Origin: Xanthomonas citri pv. mangiferaeindicae
GTDB taxonomy: Bacteria; Pseudomonadota; Gammaproteobacteria; Xanthomonadales; Xanthomonadaceae
Length of the DNA: 64,000 nt
Reading direction: 5' to 3'
Assembly: GCA_002240395.1 (NCBI GenBank)
Contig: CP016836.1
Span: 3,100,001 to 3,164,000 of the forward strand
Below the pieces are notes generated by a model. It was given only the letters and a program-made list of their open reading frames with translations, was not told the origin of the DNA and searched no databases. Shown here in pieces: positions 21,400-29,793 of this stretch. Positions within the stretch are counted from its first letter, which is position 1; each line of letters starts with the position of its first letter. The translations under genes were made by a program, and so were the position numbers.

Positions 21400-22290
21400 A
21401 TGACTGTTTCGATCTACCGCGCATTGCGGTTGCCGCTGACCTGGCTGTTGGCGGCGATGGCTGCATTGTCGGTGCCTGCCGTCGCCGTCGACGCGCCGAC
21501 TCCAGACCTGCGGGTGATGGGATTCAACGTCCGCTATGCGGCGCCAGGCGACGGCGTCAACGTCTGGGACGCCCGCCGCGACCTGTTGGTCGAGACGATC
21601 CTGCGCCGACGTCCGCATCTCGTCGGCACACAGGAGTTGCTGCGCCGACAGGCCGAGTATCTCGATGCGCACTTGCCCGGCTACGCGTGGTTCGGGACCG
21701 GTCGCAATGGCGACGACAGCGACGGCAACGGCAACGAACACATGGGCGTGTTCTACGACACGCAACGGCTCGAACTGCGCGAGCAGGGCCATTTCTGGCT
21801 GTCGGACACGCCCGATGTGCCGGGCAGCGACAACTTCGGTCGGGCGATGCCGCGCATGGCAACCTGGGGCCGGTTCCGCGACCGCGCCAACGGGCGCGAG
21901 TTCTACCTGTTCAATACCCACTTCCCGCACATGGCCGACGCCGAGCCGTTGCGCGAGCGATGCGCCGATCTGCTGTTGGCGCGCATCGGTCGGTTGCCGG
22001 TGGACGTCCCGGTCGTGGTGACCGGCGACTTCAACGCCGTCCCGAGCTCGCCGACGCACCGTCGTCTGGTCGGCCCGCTGCGGGATGCTTGGGAAGCCGC
22101 CACGGCACGCCGCGGCCCCGAGGCGACCGTGCACGCGTTCACTGGCCAGCCGACCGATCGCATCGACTGGATCCTGTTCCGGGGCCTGGAGCTGCGGCGC
22201 GTCGAAACCGTGACCGACCAGGCCGACGGGCGCTTTCCGTCCGACCATTTTCCGGTGGTCGCCGATTTCGCGTGGCCGCCGCAGCACTGA
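21400..22290 (+). CDS. Secreted endonuclease/exonuclease/phosphatase-family hydrolase
   Basis: 296-residue metal-dependent phosphoesterase-fold protein with a cleavable signal (hydrophobic stretch about residues 12-30), so periplasmic or secreted. All EEP motifs are present: MGFNVRY (Asn), TQELL (metal Glu), NTHFPHM (His), VVTGDFNAVP (Asp/Asn), RIDWIL (Asp) and SDHFPV (Asp-His pair). Family members cleave phosphodiesters or phosphomonoesters in nucleic acids, phosphoinositides, lipids or sugars. GAGGAG ends six bases before the ATG. It is placed 53 bases after the TonB receptor and ahead of GH92, so a glycan-linked phosphate is a reasonable substrate guess; DNA is less likely in this context. 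Confidence 0.88.
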   Translation: MTVSIYRALRLPLTWLLAAMAALSVPAVAVDAPTPDLRVMGFNVRYAAPGDGVNVWDARRDLLVETILRRRPHLVGTQELLRRQAEYLDAHLPGYAWFGTGRNGDDSDGNGNEHMGVFYDTQRLELREQGHFWLSDTPDVPGSDNFGRAMPRMATWGRFRDRANGREFYLFNTHFPHMADAEPLRERCADLLLARIGRLPVDVPVVVTGDFNAVPSSPTHRRLVGPLRDAWEAATARRGPEATVHAFTGQPTDRIDWILFRGLELRRVETVTDQADGRFPSDHFPVVADFAWPPQH

Positions 22291-22407
22291 ATCGGAGACG
22301 TGCAGCGCGACAGAGGCCGCCTGCAGATCAAGCGACGAGTGGGTCGGGTAGGGGAGACGCCTCCCTTCCTGCAGACGCGTCCATCACGACACGAGACGAG
22401 CGGTTCG

Positions 22408-25400
22408 ATGACACATGCACATGCGACACAGGCGCTGCGCCTGGCGGCGGTCCTCCTGCTGGCGATGCCCGGCGCAGCCGCGGCGCAGGCGGACTTCGCC
22501 ACGTCGTTCGAACACGGCCAGCCCCAGCCGCCGACCGCGGATGACCAGGGCGTACGCGTGGAGGTCGGCGTGGGCCCTGCCGATCCGTATGCCGCCAAGC
22601 CTTCGGTCGGCTACACCGGCTTGCGCGCGCTGCGCTATCGCGGCAACGACGGGCGGGTTCGGCTGTTCGACGTCGATGTGCGGATCGGCGCCGACACGAC
22701 GTTGTCGTGGCTGGCGCTGCCCGAGATCGTCGGCGACGATCTCGTCGCGTCCACCTACGTGTCGCTGGACGCGGTCCTCGATGACGGCAGCCGGATCTCG
22801 GCCAGCGACGCACGCGACCAGCACGGAGTGGCCGCCGGCGCGCATGCGCAGGGCGCCTCGCAAGCGCTCTACCCGCAGCAGTGGGCGCGCAAAGCGGTAC
22901 GCCTGGGTGACGTGCCCGCGCTGCGCGGCCGCCGCGTCGTCGCATTGGAGCTCGAGCTGCGGCCGGGCGGCGGGCGGATCGCGCAGGGCTGGCTGGACGA
23001 CGTCGCGCTCGGCGATGCGCCGGCCGCGCACCGCGCCTCGCCCAGCGACTGGGTGGTGACCACGCGCGGCACCCAGTCCAATGGCCGGTTCTCGCGCGGC
23101 AACAATGTGCCCGCGACCGCGGTGCCGCATGGGTTCAACTTCTGGACGCCGGTCACCGACGCCGGCACGCTCGCCTGGCTGTACCGCTGGCACGAGCACA
23201 ACGACGCCGACAACCGGCCGCGCCTGCAGGCGTTCTCGCTCAGCCACCAGCCCAGTCCGTGGATGGGCGATCGCCAGACGTTCCAGGTGATGCCGTCCAT
23301 CGACCGGGGCGTGCCACAGGCGGACCGTGCTGCGCGGGCGCTGTCGTTTGCGCGCGAGCGTGAACTGGCGCGCCCGCATACCTACCAAGTCCGTTTCGAC
23401 AACGGTATCGCGGTGGCGCTGGCGCCGACCGACCACGCGGCGCTGTTCGAATTCGCGTTTCCCGCTGGCGCCGACGCCAACCTGCTGTTCGACAACGTCG
23501 ACGATCGGGGCGGGCTGACGCTCGACCCTGACACCCAGACACTGTCGGGCTACACCGACGTGCGCAGCGGGCTGTCGACGGGCGCGACGCGCATGTTCGT
23601 CCACGCGACCTTCGACCGGCCGTGGCAGCGCAGCGGTGCGATCGAGACCGGCCGTCCCACGGGCTACATCAAGTTCGCGCCGGGCACCCGCCGCGTGACG
23701 ATGCGCATCGCGACCTCGCTGATCTCGCTCGAGCAGGCCAGGCACAACCTCGGCCTGGAGCTGACGGCGGACGACACCGTGGACCGTGTCGCCACACGCG
23801 CCCAAGCGCAATGGGATGCGCTACTGGGCCGTGTCGAGGTGGACGGCGCGACCGAGGACCAGCGCGTCACGCTGTATTCCAACCTCTACCGGCTGTTCCT
23901 GTATCCAAACTCCGGTGCCGAGAATGTCGGGACCGAGGCCGCGCCCGACTGGCGCTACGCCAGCCAGAACAGTGCGTCGGACGATAATGCCGAGGGCAAC
24001 GCCGAGCGCAGCTTCGCGCCGGTGCGCGACGGCCGGGTCCAGGTCAACAACGGTTTCTGGGACACTTTCCGTACCGCCTGGCCGGCGTACGCGCTGCTGG
24101 CGCCCGAGCGCACTGGCGGTCTCATCGACGGCTTTCTCGAGCAATACCGGGCCGGCGGCTGGGTGGCGCGCTGGTCGTCGCCGGGCTATGCCGATCTGAT
24201 GGTGGGCACCAGTTCGGATGTCGCATTCGCCGATGCCTGGGCGCGTGGGATCGAGGGCTTCGATGCCGCGCTCGCCTACGAGGCTGCACTCAAGAACGCC
24301 ACGGTGCTGCCGCCGAGCCGCCACGTCGGCCGCAAGGGGCTGGCACGCGGCACCTTCCGCGGCTATGTCGACACCGAGACCGACGGCGGCATGTCCTGGA
24401 CGATGGAAGGCGTGCTCAACGATTTCGGCATCGCGGACATGGCGACGCGGCTCGCCGCGTGCGCAACCGACCCGCGCCTACAGCGGCGCTATGCGGAAGA
24501 AGCCGAGTACTTCCGTTACCGCGCGGCCGGCTACGCCCACGTCTTCGACCATGGCGTGGGCTTCTTCCAGGGCCGCGGGCCGGACGGACGCTGGCGTGTG
24601 CCGGCCGCGCAGTACGACCCGCGCGTGTGGGCCAACGACTACACCGAGTCCAATGGCTGGACCTTCGCGTTCACCGTCCCGCACGACGGCAACGGACTGG
24701 CGGCGCTCCACGGCGGCCGCGAGGCGCTGGCGGCCAAGCTCGATGCCTTCTTCGCCACGCCTGAGCAGGCGAAGGTCGAGTTCTCCGGGCCGCGCGGCTA
24801 TCTGATCCACGAGATGACCGAGGCGCGCGATGTGCGCATGGGCATGTATGCGCACAGCAACCAGCCCGCACATCACATCCCGTGGATGTATCTCTATGCC
24901 GGGCAACCGTGGAAGACCCAGCGCATCGTGCGCGACGTGCTGGCGCGGCTATACCTGGGCAGCGAGATCGGCCAGGGCTACCCGGGCGACGAGGACAACG
25001 GCGAGATGTCGGCCTGGTACGTGTTGGCGGCGGCCGGTCTGTATCCCTTGCGCATGGGCTCGCCGGACTGGGTGATCGGCTCGCCGCTGTTCGAGCGGAT
25101 GACGCTCGCGCTGCCCGGTGGCCGGACGCTGACGATCAACGCGCCCGGCAACTCGCGCGAGAATGTCTACGTGCATTCGTTGCGGGTCGACGGTCGGCCG
25201 TGGACGTCGACTTCGATCCCGCACAGTGTGCTGGCCGCGGGGGCGACGCTGGACTTCGTCATGGGACCGACCCCGGCGGCCTGGGGCAGCCAGCCCGAGG
25301 ATGCGCCGCCGTCGCTGACGCCGGCCGGGCAGGCGCCGACGACGCTGGTCGACACCATTGGCCCCGGCGCCCGGGTCACGGTGTCGGGCGACGGCGTTGG

Positions 25401-25758
25401 TGCCCGACTGGTCGACGACGATGCCAGCACCGCGGTCGTGTTGCGCGGCGACCCGGTCGAGATCGATATCGCGCTGGAGACGCGTGCCGCGCCGACCTTC
25501 TACACCCTGACCAGCGGCGAGCGTCCGATCCCCAACGCCGCCTGGACATTGGAAGCGCGCCGCGGCGACGGTGCCTGGCAGGTGCTGGACACGCGAGATG
25601 GGGAGGCGTTCCGCTGGTCAGGCCAGACCCGGCCCTTCCGGATCGTCACGCCCGGCATGTTCGACCGCTATCGGCTGCGCTTCGCATCACCGGGCCGGTT
25701 GCAGCTGGCCGAGATCGAACTGCTTACTCCGCGTCGCGCCGCGCCAAGCGAACCTTAG
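22408..25758 (+). CDS. GH92-family alpha-mannosidase-like enzyme
   Basis: 1116-residue secreted glycoside hydrolase. A signal peptide ends at AAAAQA (about residue 26). An N-terminal beta-sandwich (to about 215) is followed by the GH92 domain (about 220-930) with GNNVPATAVPHGFNFW, NNGFWDTFRTAWP, YTESNGW (Glu747), QPAHHIPWMYLYAGQPWKTQ and GDEDNGEMSAWYV (Asp861, Asp863). A C-terminal discoidin-like module (about 985-1110) may bind sugar. GH92 enzymes are calcium-dependent exo-alpha-mannosidases. The usual G-N-E-P-x-H-H reads S-N-Q-P-A-H-H here, with Gln at 819. It is third in line after the TonB receptor and EEP hydrolase. Family assignment is firm; linkage or phosphodiester specificity is open. 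Confidence 0.9.
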   Translation: MTHAHATQALRLAAVLLLAMPGAAAAQADFATSFEHGQPQPPTADDQGVRVEVGVGPADPYAAKPSVGYTGLRALRYRGNDGRVRLFDVDVRIGADTTLSWLALPEIVGDDLVASTYVSLDAVLDDGSRISASDARDQHGVAAGAHAQGASQALYPQQWARKAVRLGDVPALRGRRVVALELELRPGGGRIAQGWLDDVALGDAPAAHRASPSDWVVTTRGTQSNGRFSRGNNVPATAVPHGFNFWTPVTDAGTLAWLYRWHEHNDADNRPRLQAFSLSHQPSPWMGDRQTFQVMPSIDRGVPQADRAARALSFARERELARPHTYQVRFDNGIAVALAPTDHAALFEFAFPAGADANLLFDNVDDRGGLTLDPDTQTLSGYTDVRSGLSTGATRMFVHATFDRPWQRSGAIETGRPTGYIKFAPGTRRVTMRIATSLISLEQARHNLGLELTADDTVDRVATRAQAQWDALLGRVEVDGATEDQRVTLYSNLYRLFLYPNSGAENVGTEAAPDWRYASQNSASDDNAEGNAERSFAPVRDGRVQVNNGFWDTFRTAWPAYALLAPERTGGLIDGFLEQYRAGGWVARWSSPGYADLMVGTSSDVAFADAWARGIEGFDAALAYEAALKNATVLPPSRHVGRKGLARGTFRGYVDTETDGGMSWTMEGVLNDFGIADMATRLAACATDPRLQRRYAEEAEYFRYRAAGYAHVFDHGVGFFQGRGPDGRWRVPAAQYDPRVWANDYTESNGWTFAFTVPHDGNGLAALHGGREALAAKLDAFFATPEQAKVEFSGPRGYLIHEMTEARDVRMGMYAHSNQPAHHIPWMYLYAGQPWKTQRIVRDVLARLYLGSEIGQGYPGDEDNGEMSAWYVLAAAGLYPLRMGSPDWVIGSPLFERMTLALPGGRTLTINAPGNSRENVYVHSLRVDGRPWTSTSIPHSVLAAGATLDFVMGPTPAAWGSQPEDAPPSLTPAGQAPTTLVDTIGPGARVTVSGDGVGARLVDDDASTAVVLRGDPVEIDIALETRAAPTFYTLTSGERPIPNAAWTLEARRGDGAWQVLDTRDGEAFRWSGQTRPFRIVTPGMFDRYRLRFASPGRLQLAEIELLTPRRAAPSEP

Positions 25759-25864
25759 GGCGCCCGTCTGTTCGGCGCGTCGTCACGCGCCATGACCTGA
25801 CCGCGCCAGGCGAACCCTTGGGCGCCAGTGTGTCGAACGCGTCGCCACGCGCCATGACCTCGGC
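25741..25864. repeat. Degenerate 62-bp tandem duplication at GH92 3' end
   Basis: 25741-25802 and 25803-25864 are two imperfect head-to-tail copies sharing GCGCCA.GCGAACC at the start and ACGCGCCATGACCT at the end. The first copy contains the last codons and stop of the GH92 gene, the second is non-coding. Confidence 0.65.
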
Positions 25865-25891
25865 GCATCAAGCGACGCCTTTTGACTTCAG

Positions 25892-26485
25892 CTACTTCAA
25901 CGCACTCCGCCGCTTCTCATCGATCCATTTCTCCGCCCGCGCTGGCGTATACCCCCGCATCCACGCCAGCATCGCGTCGATGTCGTCGCCGTACCACAGG
26001 TCGGCGCGCTGGTCGGGATGCAGGAACCGCTCTTCGACCATCCGGTCGATCATGCCGATCAGCGGCGCGTAGAAGCCATCGATATCGAGGAACGCGCAAG
26101 GCTTGTTGCCGATGCCCAACTGCCGCCAGGTCAACATCTCGAAGATCTCCTCCATCGTGCCGAAGCCGCCGGGCAGGGCGACAAAGGCGTCCGACAGTTC
26201 GAACATGCGCATCTTGCGCGCGTGCATCGAGTCGACGATCTCCAGTTGGGTGAGGCCGCGGTGCGCGACTTCCCAGTCGGCGAGCTGCTTGGGAATGACG
26301 CCGGTGACCGAGCCGCCAGCCTCGAGCACCGCATTGGCGACGGTGCCCATCAGGCCGACGTTGCCACCGCCATAGACCAGTTGCAGCCCGTCGCGGGCGA
26401 TGCGGTCGCCCAGCGCCATCGCGCGTTCGGCGTAGATGGGCTTGCTGCCAGCATTGGAGCCGCAATAGACGCAGATCGATTTCAT
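25892..26485 (-). CDS. LOG-family protein (TIGR00730), Rossmann-fold nucleosidase
   Basis: 197-residue LOG/lysine-decarboxylase-like protein. The signature PGGFGTMEE is present, preceded by LVYGGGNVGLMG. Family members act as cytokinin-riboside 5'-monophosphate phosphoribohydrolases or more general nucleotide 5'-monophosphate nucleosidases; the old name lysine decarboxylase is misleading. The protein is cytosolic and probably a dimer. It lies just downstream of lpdA on the same strand, with a UUCG hairpin between them, so it is probably a separate transcript. Confidence 0.9.
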   Translation of the reverse strand: MKSICVYCGSNAGSKPIYAERAMALGDRIARDGLQLVYGGGNVGLMGTVANAVLEAGGSVTGVIPKQLADWEVAHRGLTQLEIVDSMHARKMRMFELSDAFVALPGGFGTMEEIFEMLTWRQLGIGNKPCAFLDIDGFYAPLIGMIDRMVEERFLHPDQRADLWYGDDIDAMLAWMRGYTPARAEKWIDEKRRSALK

Positions 26486-26549
26486 GTGGGGGTGTCCTTT
26501 TGTAGATGATCGCCCGGTCCGCGAGCGCGTTGGGCCGGGCCGGAAAGCA

Positions 26550-26575
26550 GAAGGCTCCGCCGAAGCGGAGCCTTC
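26550..26575 (-). terminator. Intrinsic terminator of the odh-lpd operon
   Basis: Perfect 11-bp stem GAAGGCTCCGC/GCGGAGCCTTC with a 4-base loop, reading as a stable UUCG tetraloop on the minus-strand RNA. It is placed 23 bases after the lpdA stop. The T-run after it is poor. Confidence 0.7.
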
Positions 26576-26597
26576 TCAAGGCAAGACGAGGGGCGCT

Positions 26598-28034
26598 TTA
26601 GTTCGCCTTGTGGATCGCCCGCTTGTCGACGGCCATTGCGGCGTCGTGGACGACCTCAGACAGCGACGGGTGCGCGTGGCAGATCCGCGCCAGGTCGTCG
26701 GCCGAGCCCTTGAACTCCATGGTCAGCACGCCTTCGTGCACGAGTTCGGAGACATTGGCGCCGACCAGGTGCATGCCCAGCATGCGATCGGTCTCGGCGT
26801 GCGCGAGCACCTTGACGAAACCGGCCGGCTCGACCATCGCGACCGCACGGCCGTTGGCGGCGAACGGGAAGCTGCCGGCCTTGTACGGGATGCCCTCGGC
26901 CTTGAGCTGCTGCTCGGTCTTGCCGACCCAGGCCAGCTCGGGCTCGGTGTAGATGACCCACGGGATCGTGTCGAAGTTGACATGGCCGGGCAGGCCGGCA
27001 ATCAGCTCGGCGACGGCGATGCCTTCCTCGAAGCCCTTGTGCGCCAGCATCGGGCCGCGCACGCAGTCGCCGATCGCCCAGACGCCGTCGACGCCGGTAT
27101 GGCAATGGTCGTCGACCTCGATCTGGCCGCGGTCGGTCAGCTTCACGCCGGTGCCTTCGGCCAGCAGGCCCTGGCTGGCGGCCTTGCGGCCGACCGCGAC
27201 CAGCAGCTTGTCTACTGTGATCGACTGCTCGCCGTCCTTGTCGGCGTAGCTGACGACGACTTCCTTCTTCTTGCCCTTGCCGGTCACCTCGGTCTTGGAG
27301 ACCTTCGCGCCGAGCTTGATGTCAAGGCCCTGCTTCTTGAACTCCTTGAGCGCGGCCTTGCCGACTTCGGCATCGGCGGCGGCGAGGAAGTCGGGCAGAG
27401 CTTCGAGGATCGTGACCTCGCTGCCCAGGCGCTTCCACACGCTGCCCAGTTCAAGACCGATGACGCCGGCCCCGATCACTGCCAGGCGCTTGGGCACCTC
27501 GGTGAAGTCGAGCGCACCGACGTTGTCGACGATGGTGTCGCCGTCGAACTTCGCGAACGGCAGTTCGATCGAATCCGAGCCCGCGGCGAGGATGACATTC
27601 GTACCGGTCAGCTCGATCTCCGCGCCGTCGTGCTGCTTGACCTTCACCACCCGATCGGGGTGCAGCGTCGCAAAGCCGTAGAACGGCGTCACCTTGTTGG
27701 CCTTGAACAGCATCGCGATGCCGCCGGTGAACTGCTTGACGATCTTGTCCTTGCGACCAACCATCGCGCCGACGTCGATCTTGGCATCCTTGAAGCTGAT
27801 GCCGTGGTCGCCAAAGATATGGCCCATGTTCCAGAACTGGCGCGAGGAATCGAGCAGCGCCTTCGACGGGATGCAGCCCACGCGCAGGCACGTGCCGCCG
27901 AGCGCCGGCTTGCCGTCCTTGCCGAGCGCGGCGTCGATGCACGCGACCTTCATGCCCAGCTGCGCGGCGCGGATGGCGGCATGGTAGCCGGCCGGGCCGG
28001 CGCCAATGACGACCACATCGAATTGCTCTGCCAT
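26598..28034 (-). CDS. lpdA: Dihydrolipoyl dehydrogenase
   Basis: E3 flavoprotein of the 2-oxoglutarate dehydrogenase complex, reoxidising lipoamide with NAD+. It has 478 residues. The FAD-binding VVVIGAGPAGYHAAIRAA is at the N-terminus, the redox disulfide in GGTCLRVGCIPSK, the NAD site in VIGAGVIGLELGSVW, and the C-terminal interface HAHPSLSE carries the catalytic His-Glu pair. It ends the odhA-odhB operon and closes with a hairpin. ATG at 28034 gives MAEQFD; an in-frame GTG at 28046 is an alternative. Its own ribosome-binding site is weak and the start lies four bases after the stop of the inserted small gene, so it now depends on coupling. Confidence 0.96.
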   Translation of the reverse strand: MAEQFDVVVIGAGPAGYHAAIRAAQLGMKVACIDAALGKDGKPALGGTCLRVGCIPSKALLDSSRQFWNMGHIFGDHGISFKDAKIDVGAMVGRKDKIVKQFTGGIAMLFKANKVTPFYGFATLHPDRVVKVKQHDGAEIELTGTNVILAAGSDSIELPFAKFDGDTIVDNVGALDFTEVPKRLAVIGAGVIGLELGSVWKRLGSEVTILEALPDFLAAADAEVGKAALKEFKKQGLDIKLGAKVSKTEVTGKGKKKEVVVSYADKDGEQSITVDKLLVAVGRKAASQGLLAEGTGVKLTDRGQIEVDDHCHTGVDGVWAIGDCVRGPMLAHKGFEEGIAVAELIAGLPGHVNFDTIPWVIYTEPELAWVGKTEQQLKAEGIPYKAGSFPFAANGRAVAMVEPAGFVKVLAHAETDRMLGMHLVGANVSELVHEGVLTMEFKGSADDLARICHAHPSLSEVVHDAAMAVDKRAIHKAN

Positions 28035-28487
28035 GGAATTACTCACTTTTGTCAGTTGCTCTGGCTGCGTCGGAGATGTCGACTCGTTGGCCGCCTTGGA
28101 TTTGATCTATCAGGGAGGTGGCCTCAGTCCGACTCATCTTCGGATAGATGCCGCATGCGTCAGCTGCTTGTCGCCGTAGATTCGCTTTAGCCGTATTGGT
28201 CAAGGTCGGGTCCTTACTTTTGATGTCCTCAAAATATAGATCTTCAACCTTGTGGTAGGCCGCTACTTGCCCAAGCACATAAATCAGATTCCGTCGAGCC
28301 GATTCCAAATCGGCCCTAATCTGATCTGCCTCTCGCCGAGTTCGATCTAAATCGTCCCTGAGGAGATCTTTGGCGTTGGATTCACGCGCCGCACGGATGT
28401 GCCCATACGTTGTTATTGCTGCTGCGACAACGGTTCCTAATGCAATGATGACGGTAGTAACTAGAGCAATCGTTAAGCCTTCCATGG
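28031..28487. other. Low-GC insertion flanked by CCATGG copies
   Basis: CCATGG at 28031-28036 and 28482-28487 lie 451 bases apart and bound the small gene between lpdA and odhB. Hand counting four sample lines gives about 51% G+C against clearly higher values around it. Joining the two CCATGG copies would put AGGA exactly before the lpdA ATG. This suggests an insertion, though the six-base repeat could be chance. Confidence 0.5.
28039..28485 (-). CDS. Unknown small membrane protein with coiled coil
   Basis: I do not recognise this 148-residue protein. One membrane segment (about residues 4-26, LTIALVTTVIIALGTVVAAA) is followed by a charged heptad region (about 33-85), likely coiled coil, and a short soluble tail. 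Probable topology: N-terminal anchor with a long cytoplasmic part. It has a good AGGA box seven bases before ATG, immediately after the odhB stop. Its codon use and G+C content are unlike those of the flanking odhB and lpdA. It sits inside the 2-oxoglutarate dehydrogenase operon and would be co-transcribed. Origin by transfer is inferred; function unknown. Confidence 0.75.
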   Translation of the reverse strand: MEGLTIALVTTVIIALGTVVAAAITTYGHIRAARESNAKDLLRDDLDRTRREADQIRADLESARRNLIYVLGQVAAYHKVEDLYFEDIKSKDPTLTNTAKANLRRQAADACGIYPKMSRTEATSLIDQIQGGQRVDISDAARATDKSE

Positions 28488-28503
28488 CAACTTCCTAAGT
28501 TTG

Positions 28504-29748
28504 TTAGAGCCCGAGCAGCATGCGATGCGGATTTTCCAGCTGGTTCTTGATGTCGACCAGGAACAGCACCGCGTCCTTGCCGTCGATGATGCGGTGGTCG
28601 TAGGAGATCGCGATGTACATCATCGGGGCGGCGACGACCTGGCCGTTCTCGACGATCGCGCGTTCCTTGATCGCGTGCATGCCCAGGATCGCCGACTGCG
28701 GCGGGTTGACGATCGGCGTGGACATCAGCGAGCCGAAGGTGCCGCCGTTGGTGATCGTGAACGTGCCGCCCTGCAGGTCGTCGAGGCCGAGCTTGCCGTC
28801 GCGCGCCTTCTTGGCGTAGTCGGCGATGCCCTGTTCGATCTCGGCAAAGCCCATGCGCTCGACATTGCGCAGCACCGGCGTGACCAGACCCTTGTCGGTC
28901 GAGACCGCGATCGAGATGTCGGCGTAGCCGTGGTAGATGATGTCGTCGCCATCGACCGAGGCGTTGATGATCGGGTAGCGCTGCAATGCATTGGCCACGG
29001 CCTTGGCGAAGAAGCTCATGAAGCCGAGCTTGATGCCGTGTTCCTTCTGGAACTGCTCGCCCAGTTCCTTGCGCAGCGCCATCACCTTGCCCAGGTTGAC
29101 CTCGTTGAACGAGGTCAGCATCGCGATCGATTCCTTGGACTGCATCAGGCGCTCGGCGATGCGCTTGCGGATGCGGGTCATCGGCACGCGCTCTTCGGGG
29201 CGGGCGCCGCCCGACACGCCGGGGGTCTTGCCGGCGGCGTAGTTGAGCAGGTCCTCCTTGGTCACCGCGCCGCGACGGCCGGTGCCTTCGACCTGCGAGG
29301 GGTCGATGCCCTTGCTCTCGGCGGTGAAGCGCGCGCCCGGCGGCAGGTCGGCGGCCTTGCCGCCGGCCACCGACTGCGGCTTGGTCGAGGAGGGCGCCTT
29401 GTCGTCGGCCTGCTTGGCCTGCGACTTGGACTGCACTTCTTCGGCACCGGCGGCCGGCGCTTCCTTGTCCTGGTTGCCCGACTCGGCAGCCGGCGGTGCG
29501 GCCGCGGCGGCGCCTTCTTCGATGATCGCGATGACCTGCTGGCTGTTGACCGTCGCGCCTTCCTCGAACTTGATCTCCTTGATCACGCCATCGACCGTCG
29601 AGGGCACTTCGAGCACGACCTTGTCGGTCTCCAGGTCGACGATGTTCTCGTCGCGGCTGACCGCATCGCCGGCCTTCTTGTGCCAGGTGGCGATGGTGGC
29701 GTCGGACACGGATTCGGGCAGGACCGGGACTTTGATTTCAGTGGCCAT
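28504..29748 (-). CDS. odhB: 2-oxoglutarate dehydrogenase E2, dihydrolipoyl succinyltransferase
   Basis: Core succinyltransferase of the 2-oxoglutarate dehydrogenase complex, 414 residues. A single lipoyl domain (2-77) has the lipoylated Lys in IVDLETDKVVLEVPS. An Ala/Lys-rich linker follows, then a peripheral-subunit-binding domain (about 143-175, GIDPSQVEGTGRRGAVTKED) and the catalytic domain with ISYDHRIIDGKDAV, containing the active-site His. It lies between odhA (45-base gap) and the inserted small gene. Also called sucB. Confidence 0.97.
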   Translation of the reverse strand: MATEIKVPVLPESVSDATIATWHKKAGDAVSRDENIVDLETDKVVLEVPSTVDGVIKEIKFEEGATVNSQQVIAIIEEGAAAAAPPAAESGNQDKEAPAAGAEEVQSKSQAKQADDKAPSSTKPQSVAGGKAADLPPGARFTAESKGIDPSQVEGTGRRGAVTKEDLLNYAAGKTPGVSGGARPEERVPMTRIRKRIAERLMQSKESIAMLTSFNEVNLGKVMALRKELGEQFQKEHGIKLGFMSFFAKAVANALQRYPIINASVDGDDIIYHGYADISIAVSTDKGLVTPVLRNVERMGFAEIEQGIADYAKKARDGKLGLDDLQGGTFTITNGGTFGSLMSTPIVNPPQSAILGMHAIKERAIVENGQVVAAPMMYIAISYDHRIIDGKDAVLFLVDIKNQLENPHRMLLGL

Positions 29749-29793
29749 GTGGCTTCCTGGGAAAAGCGTGGAATGTGGGAATGCGAGCGGAGA

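Noticed and set aside
24859..24864. Claim that Gln819 of GH92 is certainly the missing catalytic acid
   Set aside because: Residue spacing suggests the acid may instead be Glu747 in YTESNGW, which is kept; the motif change is reported but its meaning left open.
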